Assembly: GCA_017613475.1 (NCBI GenBank)
Contig: JAGADT010000190.1
Span: 1 to 5,725, forward strand
Direction of reading: 5' to 3'
DNA from: Desulfovibrionaceae bacterium
Lineage (GTDB): Bacteria; Desulfobacterota; Desulfovibrionia; Desulfovibrionales; Desulfovibrionaceae
Length of the DNA stretch: 5,725 bases
In this document: positions 1 to 5,126 of the stretch, piece after piece
Layout of the letters: each line of letters starts with the position of its first letter
Position numbering within the stretch: position 1 is the first letter of the stretch
Program-made: the position numbers and the translations under genes
Notes under the pieces: model-generated
What the model was told of the DNA's origin: nothing
Databases searched by the model: none
The model's input: only the letters and a program-made list of their open reading frames with translations

Positions 1-1011
1 GGCGCGCCGCGCATGCATGAGCGCCCCCTTGGCACGCTCCTGCGCGCCCTGGAAGAGCTTGGCGCAGGCATTGCCTGCGAGGCAGCCCCCGGCTGCGCGC
101 CTGTGCTCCTGGAAGCGCGGGGGCTTAACGGCGGGGAGATTGTCCTGTCCATGGATGAATCCAGCCAGTACCTTTCAGGGCTGCTTCTTGCCGCGCCCTT
201 GTGCAGGAGCGCCCTGCGCGTGGTCATTGGCGGCAGGAAGGCGGTTTCCTGGCCCTACATCAGCCTCACGCTGCAGACGCTGGTCGCCTTTGGCATTGCG
301 TTTTCCGTGGAGCAGCTGAAGGATGGCAGCTGGGCGGAATGCGATTTCCGCGCGCTTGCTTCCCCAAAGCCCGGGGAAGTGCGCATCAGCGTTGTCCCCG
401 GGGCATACAGGGCTGGCGAGCACCATGTGGAGGGCGACTGGTCGGGCGCTTCCTGCCTTTTGGCCGCCGGCGCGGTGGGGGCAAAGCCCATTTACGTGCA
501 GGGGCTCTGCGCGGATTCCGCCCAGGGCGACCGCGTGATCGTGGATATCCTGCGTTCCATGGGGGCGCTTGTGGCCAAAGAGCCTGATGGCGTTTCGGTT
601 TCGCCCTCGGCGCTGCACGGCGTTGATGTGAACATGGGGGACTGCCCGGACCTGGTGCCGGCTGTTGCCGCGCTGGCAGCCTTTGCCTCAGGGGAAACCA
701 GGATCCGCGGGGTCGCGCACCTGCGCCTGAAGGAATCCGACCGCATTTCCGCGCCGGCCATGGAACTGCGGAAAATGGGCATCCGCGTGGACGAAAAGGA
801 CGACGGGCTTGTGATTTATGGCAGGGGAGAAGCTCCGGATCCTTCCGGCTGCCTGTTTGAGGCCCACAACGACCACCGCATTGCCATGTCCCTGGCCTTG
901 TTTGGTCTGCATGGGCGCCAGGTTGCGCTGGATCATCCTGAGACGGTCCGCAAATCTTTTCCCGCTTTCTGGGATGTATGGGAGCAAGTGAGATGTCCTT
1001 CGGAAAAGTAG
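1..1011 (+). CDS. aroA: 5-enolpyruvylshikimate-3-phosphate synthase, class I type, 5'-truncated by window edge
   Basis: EPSP synthase transfers enolpyruvyl from PEP to shikimate 3-phosphate, the sixth step of the cytosolic shikimate pathway. The reading frame is open from base 1, so the first visible ATG (13) is internal: the preceding residues GAPR plus MHERPLG match GEPRMKERPIG at residues 117-127 of E. coli AroA. About 116 N-terminal residues are therefore missing and 336 are visible. Conserved residues, numbered from base 1, are Arg8 (E. coli R124, PEP site), SSQ at 54-56 (shikimate phosphate binding), Asp217 (D313), KESDR at 244-248 (E341/R344), NDHR at 290-293 (H385/R386) and Lys318 (K411). 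The SSQ-Y-L form is class I rather than class II. The N-terminal Lys and the loop that governs glyphosate response lie outside the window. The stop overlaps tyrA by 19 bp, so the two genes are probably coupled. Identity is very secure. Confidence 0.97.
   Translation, partial: GAPRMHERPLGTLLRALEELGAGIACEAAPGCAPVLLEARGLNGGEIVLSMDESSQYLSGLLLAAPLCRSALRVVIGGRKAVSWPYISLTLQTLVAFGIAFSVEQLKDGSWAECDFRALASPKPGEVRISVVPGAYRAGEHHVEGDWSGASCLLAAGAVGAKPIYVQGLCADSAQGDRVIVDILRSMGALVAKEPDGVSVSPSALHGVDVNMGDCPDLVPAVAALAAFASGETRIRGVAHLRLKESDRISAPAMELRKMGIRVDEKDDGLVIYGRGEAPDPSGCLFEAHNDHRIAMSLALFGLHGRQVALDHPETVRKSFPAFWDVWEQVRCPSEK
980..984 (+). promoter_or_regulatory. Shine-Dalgarno deciding the tyrA start
   Basis: GGGAG lies inside the end of aroA, 8 nt before the ATG at 993. 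The alternative in-frame ATG at 978 has no purine-rich site at a suitable distance and would add only five residues (MGASE). I therefore place the tyrA start at 993. Confidence 0.65.
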
Positions 1012-1751
1012 TGATCGTTGGCAGCGGCGGACGGATGGGGGCGATGCTCCTGCAGCGCGTGGAAAGCTGCGGCATTGCCGGGTGCGGCATTGACCAGCCC
1101 CTTGATGACAAGGCGCTGGGGCACTGCGCTGACGCGGACCTTGCCTTGCTCTGCGTGCCGGCTTCCTGCATTGCGGACGTGGTTTCCCGCCTTGCCCCTG
1201 TTTTGCCGGCTGAGGCTGTGCTAGCGGATATCGCCTCTGTAAAGGTCCAGCCGATGAAGGCCATGCTGGCTGGCTGGAGCGGCCCCGTGGTGGGCACGCA
1301 TCCGCTCTTTGGCCCCACGCCCGCGCGGAAGGAAACGGCGGTTGCCGTGGTGCCCGGGCGCGGCAAGCAGGCTGCCGGCAACGTCATTGAGCTGTTCACG
1401 GCCTTTGGCTTCAGCCCCTTCCGCACCACCGCGCACGCGCATGACAAGGCCATGGCCGTGATGCAGGGCCTGAATTTTTTGAGCGAGGCGGCGTTTTTTG
1501 GCATGGTGAGGGCGAGCGAGAAGCTGAAGCCTTTTATGACGCCCTCTTTTAAGCGCCGTTTCAGGGCTGCCCGCAAGCTGATGCTGGATGACGGGGAGCT
1601 GTTTACCGGGCTCCTGGGCGAAAATCCCTATTCAGCGGGCGTGCTGCGCCAGTACAGGAGGGCCCTTTCTTCAGGCAGCGCCGAGGAAGTCGCGGGGCTC
1701 CTGGCCAATGCCCGCACCTGGGGCGAACTCATAGAATCGGAGGTCAGGTAA
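993..1751 (+). CDS. tyrA: prephenate dehydrogenase, monofunctional, no ACT domain
   Basis: Predicted cytosolic enzyme that oxidatively decarboxylates prephenate to 4-hydroxyphenylpyruvate, the committed step to tyrosine. The 252-residue protein opens with a Rossmann nucleotide-binding motif, GSGGRMG at 10-16. Asp34 at the end of the second strand suggests NAD rather than NADP. DIASVK at 79-84 and HPLFGP at 103-108 follow; His103 corresponds to the catalytic His of E. coli TyrA (H197, in HPMFGP). HDKAM at 150-154 matches the HDQNM region. It resembles the dehydrogenase half of the E. coli T-protein. There is no fused chorismate mutase in front and no ACT domain behind, so the mutase must be encoded elsewhere and feedback control by a C-terminal ACT domain is not expected. 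An upstream ATG at 978 is possible but has a worse ribosome site. It overlaps aroA by 19 bp, and its TAA touches the aroC ATG. An arogenate preference cannot be excluded from sequence. Confidence 0.92.
   Translation: MSFGKVVIVGSGGRMGAMLLQRVESCGIAGCGIDQPLDDKALGHCADADLALLCVPASCIADVVSRLAPVLPAEAVLADIASVKVQPMKAMLAGWSGPVVGTHPLFGPTPARKETAVAVVPGRGKQAAGNVIELFTAFGFSPFRTTAHAHDKAMAVMQGLNFLSEAAFFGMVRASEKLKPFMTPSFKRRFRAARKLMLDDGELFTGLLGENPYSAGVLRQYRRALSSGSAEEVAGLLANARTWGELIESEVR
1739..1743 (+). promoter_or_regulatory. strong Shine-Dalgarno for aroC
   Basis: GGAGG sits within the last codons of tyrA, 8 nt before the aroC ATG at 1752. It fixes the short AroC start, since the codon directly upstream is the tyrA TAA in the same frame and no N-terminal extension is possible. 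Confidence 0.75.
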
Positions 1752-2825
1752 ATGCGCTGCACGCTTTTTGGCGAATCGCACGGGCCGGGCATCGGCGTGG
1801 TTTTGGAGGGCGTTCCCGCGGGGCTTACGCTCGATATGGACGAGGTGCTGGCCGAAATGGCCCGCCGCGCGCCCGGTAAATCCGCCGTTGCCACAGCCCG
1901 CCGCGAAGCAGATGCCCCGCGCATCATCAGCGGGCTTTTTGAAGGCAGGACAACCGGCAGCCCCCTCTGCGCGCTCATCGAAAATACCGATGCCCGCTCC
2001 TCATCCTACGCGGCCACGCGCTTTCTTGCCCGCCCGGGGCACGCGGACTACACGGGCTTTGTGCGCTATGCCGGCTGCAATGACTACCGCGGGGGAGGGC
2101 ATTTTTCCGGCCGCATCACCGCCCCCCTGGTTTTTGCCGGGGCCGTGGCCAAGCAGCTGCTGCGCCTCAAGGGCATCCGCGTGTTCGCGCACATCCTTGA
2201 AGCCGCCGGCATTGCCGACGCGCCCTTTGACGCTGTGGCGCCTGATGAAGCGGCCCTGGCCGCCATCGCCGGGCGGGATTTCCCTGTTTTGGATGAGGCA
2301 AAAGGGCAAGCCATGCGCGAGGCCATCCTTGCGGCGCGGGCGGACGGCGATTCCGTTGGCGGCGTTATCGAGGGCATGGTGACCGGCCTTGAGCCAGGCC
2401 TTGGCGGCCCTGACCTGGACGATACCGTGGAAGGCCTTTTTGCCAGGCAGCTTTTCGCTGTGCCGGCGGTGAAGGGCGTGGCCTTTGGCGCGGGCTTTGG
2501 CTTTGCCGCCATGCGCGGGAGCGCGGCCAACGACGCCTTTTATACGGATGCCGGCGGCCGTGTCCGGACGCGCAGCAACCATAACGGCGGCATCAACGGC
2601 GGCATTACCAATGGCATGCCCCTGCTGTTCACTGCCGCTGTTAAGCCCACGCCCTCCATTGCCCTGCCGCAGGAAACCATAGACCTGCGCACAAAGGAGC
2701 GTGCCGAAATCCGGGTTTCCGGCCGCCATGACCCCTGCATTTTGCCCCGGGCCGTGCCGGTTATCGAAGCGGCGGCAGCCCTGGCCGCAGCAGCGCTCAT
2801 TGCCGCGCCAAAGGGTGCCTTATGA
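1752..2825 (+). CDS. aroC: chorismate synthase
   Basis: FMN-dependent enzyme that eliminates phosphate from EPSP to give chorismate, the final shared step before the aromatic amino acids. The 357 residues are close to the family's usual 350-390. Motifs in order are GESHG at 7-11 (catalytic His10), RPGHADYTG at 94-102, DYRGGGHFSGR at 111-121, NHNGGINGG at 276-284 and RHDPCILPRAVPV at 325-337, the family's C-terminal signature. The N-terminus starts only six residues before GESHG, as in the short Bacillus-type form, and lacks the MSGN-type leader of E. coli AroC. HFSGR in place of RSSAR points to the Clostridia-style branch (recalled, not searched). The start is fixed by GGAGG at 1739 and by the tyrA stop immediately upstream. 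The C-terminus is Ala-rich, and the stop overlaps the aroK start as ATGA. An NAD(P)H:FMN reductase is often needed to supply reduced flavin; none is visible. Confidence 0.97.
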   Translation: MRCTLFGESHGPGIGVVLEGVPAGLTLDMDEVLAEMARRAPGKSAVATARREADAPRIISGLFEGRTTGSPLCALIENTDARSSSYAATRFLARPGHADYTGFVRYAGCNDYRGGGHFSGRITAPLVFAGAVAKQLLRLKGIRVFAHILEAAGIADAPFDAVAPDEAALAAIAGRDFPVLDEAKGQAMREAILAARADGDSVGGVIEGMVTGLEPGLGGPDLDDTVEGLFARQLFAVPAVKGVAFGAGFGFAAMRGSAANDAFYTDAGGRVRTRSNHNGGINGGITNGMPLLFTAAVKPTPSIALPQETIDLRTKERAEIRVSGRHDPCILPRAVPVIEAAAALAAAALIAAPKGAL

Positions 2826-3394
2826 ACGCGCATGGCCCCAACCTTGTGCTCATAGGCATGCCCGGCAGCGGCAAAAGCACTGTTGGCCAGCGCCTGGCAG
2901 CCTTTTTTGAACGCCCCTTTGTGGATACGGACGCCATGATTGTGGAAAAGGCGGGCTGCTCCATCCCTGAAATTTTTGCGCAGCAGGGGGAGCCGGTCTT
3001 CCGCGATCTGGAAACCTGCTGCATCCGTGAGGCGGCAGCCGCCAGGGGGTCCATTATCGCAACCGGCGGGGGCATGGTCCAGCGGGCGGAAAATGTGGCG
3101 GCGCTCTCCGCCTCGGGCGTGCTGCTGTTTATCAACCGCAGCCCCGAATCCATTTTGGGCGGCTGCGCCCTTCAGGACAGGCCGCTGGTCCAGGGAGATA
3201 TGGCCAGGCTGGAAGCGCTGTACCAGCGGCGCCTTCCCCTGTATCTGGCCGCGGCGGATGCCGTGATCCCCGATCATCTTACGGTGGATGAGGCCGTGCG
3301 CCTGGCTGTGCTGGGCTATGTGGCCCACACCACGTCCGGCTTTGTGCCTGTCCGCCCCGGGCCTTCAGCATCTTCTTTTATGCTCCGCCGCTAG
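2822..3394 (+). CDS. aroK: shikimate kinase
   Basis: Phosphorylates shikimate at the 3-hydroxyl using ATP, the fifth step of the pathway. It is a P-loop NMP-kinase-fold protein of 190 residues. The Walker A motif GMPGSGKST is at 12-20, DTD at 35-37 binds shikimate and Mg, Arg61 follows in a VFRDLE context, GGG at 82-84 is the substrate-site glycine run, and the lid carries DRPL at 119-122 with Arg120. The YQRRLPLY segment at 134-141 supplies the conserved Arg137 and Tyr141. The start overlaps the aroC stop by 4 bp (ATGA), with a modest AAAGGG site 6 nt upstream, so coupling to aroC is likely. Most family members end near residue 165-175. Here about 20 extra residues (from roughly 168) rich in Pro, Ser and Thr form a probably disordered tail. 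The gene ends 38 bp before a palindromic repeat element. Confidence 0.95.
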   Translation: MNAHGPNLVLIGMPGSGKSTVGQRLAAFFERPFVDTDAMIVEKAGCSIPEIFAQQGEPVFRDLETCCIREAAAARGSIIATGGGMVQRAENVAALSASGVLLFINRSPESILGGCALQDRPLVQGDMARLEALYQRRLPLYLAAADAVIPDHLTVDEAVRLAVLGYVAHTTSGFVPVRPGPSASSFMLRR

Positions 3395-3396
3395 TG

Positions 3397-3424
3397 CCAG
3401 GAACTGAGGCTTTCCCGGTTTTTT
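3397..3424 (+). terminator. possible intrinsic terminator after aroK
   Basis: CCAGGAA (3397-3403) pairs with TTCCCGG (3412-3418), giving six base pairs around one A-C mismatch and an 8-nt loop. Six T's (3419-3424) follow directly. It lies 3 nt after the aroK stop codon. The position and T-run fit a rho-independent terminator, but the stem is short and imperfect, so partial read-through into aroQ is plausible. Confidence 0.45.
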
Positions 3425-3432
3425 CCAGTTTG

Positions 3433-3598
3433 GTGACCTCTTCCGTCACGGCTTGCGGCGCTGGCGCTTGCGCCGGGGACAATGTCCCGCCACCTTCCCC
3501 ATAGGAAGGCTTTTGCGGCTGCCATCATCCTGAAGCCGTCCCCGTCCTCTTAAAGCCCTCCCCTCTGGGGAGGGTGCCCGCAGGGCAGGAGAGGTCAC
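3433..3598. repeat. MITE-like imperfect inverted-repeat element
   Basis: The ends are exact 9-bp inverted repeats: GTGACCTCT at 3433-3441 and AGAGGTCAC at 3590-3598. A second inverted match lies inside: 3492-3513 against the reverse complement of 3552-3575, about 19 of 22 positions with a 2-nt gap. Each arm folds on itself. The left arm has small hairpins at 3463-3474 (GGCG/CGCC), 3476-3488 (GGGAC/GTCCC) and 3493-3509 (CCTTCC/GGAAGG). The right arm has a perfect 8-bp stem with a 3-nt loop at 3556-3574 and a 4-bp stem at 3576-3586. There is no ORF and no clear target-site duplication. Similar short GTGACCTCT-ended palindromic repeats are, from memory, scattered in gut Clostridia genomes. It may be a non-autonomous mobile element or a repeat acting in mRNA folding. 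Confidence 0.7.
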
Positions 3599-3611
3599 TG
3601 CCTGGGGCACG

Positions 3612-3627
3612 TGGCACAGCCCTTGGC
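3612..3627 (+). promoter_or_regulatory. sigma-54-like -24/-12 motif upstream of aroQ (weak candidate)
   Basis: TGGCAC, five bases, then TTGGC resembles the TGGCAC-N5-TTGC consensus with the right spacing, except that the critical -12 base is G instead of C. Transcription would start near 3638, just before the aroQ ribosome site. The mismatch at the most conserved base makes this doubtful. No convincing sigma-70 promoter is visible in the same gap. Confidence 0.2.
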
Positions 3628-3644
3628 AAAAGGAATATCATAAA

Positions 3645-3651
3645 AAGGAGG
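3645..3651 (+). promoter_or_regulatory. strong Shine-Dalgarno for aroQ
   Basis: AAGGAGG ends 5 nt before the aroQ ATG at 3657. It is the most consensus-like ribosome site in the window and fits a gene that cannot rely on coupling to an upstream cistron, because 262 bp separate it from aroK. Confidence 0.8.
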
Positions 3652-3656
3652 CGCCC

Positions 3657-4091
3657 ATGCGTTTTCTGGTGATCAACGGCCCCAATTTGAACCTGCTTGG
3701 CGAACGCGAGCCCGGCATTTATGGCTCAGAAAGCTACGCGTCCCTGTGCAGCCGGCTGGAAGCCTTTGCCGCCTCCCAGGGCAGCGAAGTGACCTTTGTG
3801 CAGTCCAATCACGAAGGTGCGCTGATTGACGCGATCCATGAGGCGCGGACCTGGGCGGACGCCATCATCATCAACCCGGGCGCCTTCACGCACTACAGCT
3901 ACGCCCTGCGGGATGCGCTGGCTTCTGTCCGCGTGCCGGCTGTGGAAGTGCATATTTCCAATGTCCACACCCGCGAGGCGTTCCGCCATGTTTCTGTTAC
4001 GGCGCCTGTCTGCGTGGGGCAGATCTGCGGGCTGGGCCTCTATGGCTATGAGGCCGCCATGCGCTTTTTCCTTGGGAGGGAGGCATCATGA
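3657..4091 (+). CDS. aroQ: 3-dehydroquinate dehydratase, type II
   Basis: Converts 3-dehydroquinate to 3-dehydroshikimate by trans-dehydration through an enolate, the third step of the pathway. Type II enzymes are flavodoxin-fold dodecamers unrelated to the Schiff-base type I AroD. The 144 residues match the family's usual 140-155. NGPNLNLLG at 7-15 leads into EREPGIYG at 16-23, giving catalytic Arg17 and Tyr22 on the mobile lid. SNHEG at 50-54, INPGAFTHYS at 72-81 (Asn73, His79) and VEVHISN at 96-102 (catalytic His99) complete the active site. Arg106 follows in the substrate-binding stretch. The start has AAGGAGG 5 nt upstream. The stop overlaps aroE as ATGA, and the last aroQ codons carry the aroE ribosome site, so the two are probably made together. 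The gene is separated from the upstream cluster by a terminator-like hairpin and a repeat. Confidence 0.97.
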   Translation: MRFLVINGPNLNLLGEREPGIYGSESYASLCSRLEAFAASQGSEVTFVQSNHEGALIDAIHEARTWADAIIINPGAFTHYSYALRDALASVRVPAVEVHISNVHTREAFRHVSVTAPVCVGQICGLGLYGYEAAMRFFLGREAS

Positions 4092-4918
4092 AGGGCAGGC
4101 TTGCCGTTATCGGCGATCCCATCGCGCATTCCCTTTCCCCCGTTATCCAGAATGCCATGCTGGAGGAGCTGGGGCTTGCGCCCTGCTATGGCGCGGTCCG
4201 CGTGGAGCCGCAGCGCCTAGCGGAGTGGCTGGAAAAGGAGGCGCGGCCTTTTTATGCGGGCTTCAATGCCACCATGCCGCACAAGACAGCGCTCCTGGCG
4301 CACATGGATGGCCTTTCTGCCGACGCAAAAACGCTTGGCGCCATCAATACCGTTGTGGTGCGCGAAGGCAAATTGCACGGGCACAATACCGATGGCCTGG
4401 GCTTTGTGCGTGCCCTTGGGAGCAGGGGGATCCCCTTTGCCGGCGGGCAGGCTGTGCTCCTGGGAGCCGGCGGCGCCGCCCGTTCCGTGGCGCTGAAGCT
4501 CGCGGAGGCGGGCTGCCCTGTTACGGTATGCTGCCGCCAGCTGGAGCGGGCAAAGCCCTTATTGGCCTTGTCCCCCCGTATCCAGGCCCTGCCTTTTGCT
4601 GAGATGCGCGGGGCGCTTTCCGCCTGCCGCCTTTTGGTGAACTGCACGCCGTTGGGCATGGAGGGCATTGCGCAAAACTTTGCGTCCTTTGACTTCCTGG
4701 ATGCGCTGCCAGCTTCCGCCAGCGTCTGCGACCTGATTTACCGCCCCTTTACAACCTCCCTGCTTGCCGAGGCGCAAAAGCGCGGGCATGTGATTATGAA
4801 TGGCCTTGGCATGCTGATCCATCAGGGCATCTGCGCGCTGGAGCTCTTTCTTGATGCGGCGCTGGATGTGGCAAAAATGGCCGAAGTGTCAGAAAAAGCC
4901 ATCAGGAAGCTGCTCTAG
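4088..4918 (+). CDS. aroE: shikimate dehydrogenase
   Basis: Reduces 3-dehydroshikimate to shikimate, normally with NADPH, the fourth pathway step. At 276 residues it has the typical AroE length. The N-terminal substrate domain shows SLSP at 15-18, FNATMPHK at 59-66 with catalytic Lys66 (usually NVTxPxK), AINTV at 85-89 and HNTDG at 99-103 with catalytic Asp102. The Rossmann domain has GAGGAA at 127-132, and Arg150 after the second strand fits NADP preference, although the usual NRT reads CRQ. NCTPLGM at 185-191, DLIYRP at 215-220 and NGLGMLIHQG at 238-247 (Gln246) close the active site. These motifs and the short pathway context favour AroE over the quinate/shikimate YdiB or AroE-like paralogues. 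The start lies in an ATGA overlap with aroQ, with GGGAGGGAGG at 4074-4083 as ribosome site. It is the last gene of the cluster, 55 bp ahead of a strong terminator. Confidence 0.96.
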   Translation: MKGRLAVIGDPIAHSLSPVIQNAMLEELGLAPCYGAVRVEPQRLAEWLEKEARPFYAGFNATMPHKTALLAHMDGLSADAKTLGAINTVVVREGKLHGHNTDGLGFVRALGSRGIPFAGGQAVLLGAGGAARSVALKLAEAGCPVTVCCRQLERAKPLLALSPRIQALPFAEMRGALSACRLLVNCTPLGMEGIAQNFASFDFLDALPASASVCDLIYRPFTTSLLAEAQKRGHVIMNGLGMLIHQGICALELFLDAALDVAKMAEVSEKAIRKLL

Positions 4919-4973
4919 CGCATTGTTTGCGTTTCATCCCGCGCTTATTGGGCAGGCTGATTTTTACAGGCAG

Positions 4974-5017
4974 GGCAGGGTGCATGGCATGGGTCCACGC
5001 ACCCTGCCTTTAGTTTT
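4974..5017 (+). terminator. rho-independent terminator of the aro cluster
   Basis: A perfect 10-bp stem, GGCAGGGTGC (4974-4983) with GCACCCTGCC (4999-5008), is extended inside by TGG/CCA (4985-4987 with 4995-4997) after one mismatch, leaving a 7-nt loop. TTTAGTTTT follows at 5009-5017. The T-run lies only on the + strand side, so it ends transcription from aroE and isolates the transporter gene downstream. Confidence 0.87.
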
Positions 5018-5066
5018 GCGCATCGCCCGTATTTCATCAGGCTGTGCTGAAAAGGGGGGCTTGCGC

Positions 5067-5095
5067 TTGCCATTTCTTCCGCCCTTCTGTACCTT
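5067..5095 (+). promoter_or_regulatory. weak candidate sigma-70 promoter for the transporter
   Basis: TTGCCA (5067-5072) matches five of six -35 bases. Seventeen bases later TACCTT (5090-5095) matches only three of six -10 bases. A promoter is expected between the aroE terminator and the transporter ATG, and this is the best pair I find, but the -10 is poor. The rest of 4919-5126 holds no convincing gene. Confidence 0.22.
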
Positions 5096-5126
5096 GTGCG
5101 GATAGTTCTTTGTTCAGGAGCACAGT

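Noticed and set aside
386..1576. A 396-codon open frame on the - strand across aroA and tyrA
   Set aside because: It is antisense to two well-conserved genes, its translation is Arg/Pro/Ala-rich without recognisable motifs, and long antisense frames are expected in GC-rich coding DNA.
1752..1787. AroC as N-terminally truncated
   Set aside because: The short start with GESHG at residue 7 also occurs in Bacillus-type chorismate synthases, and the ribosome site is well placed, so the protein appears complete.
2001..3328. Long - strand frames (242 and 262 codons) opposite aroC and aroK
   Set aside because: No family motifs are visible, the composition is low-complexity Gly/Ala/Arg, and they mirror the codon pattern of the sense genes.
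3556..3574. The perfect 8-bp hairpin in the repeat's right arm as a terminator
   Set aside because: No T-run follows on the + strand, and only CTTTAA follows on the - strand, so it is better read as part of the palindromic element.
3826..4602. A 258-codon + strand frame overlapping aroQ and aroE
   Set aside because: It runs out of frame through two clear enzymes and its product is rich in Arg, Pro, Cys and Trp, as expected for a frame shadow.
4851..5105. An 84-codon + strand frame spanning the end of aroE and the terminator
   Set aside because: It starts inside aroE, has no convincing ribosome site and reads through the terminator hairpin.
4919..5126. A T-box or riboswitch leader controlling the transporter
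   Set aside because: I find no T-box AGGGTGG-type motif, no specifier-loop structure and no second terminator between the aroE terminator and the ATG.
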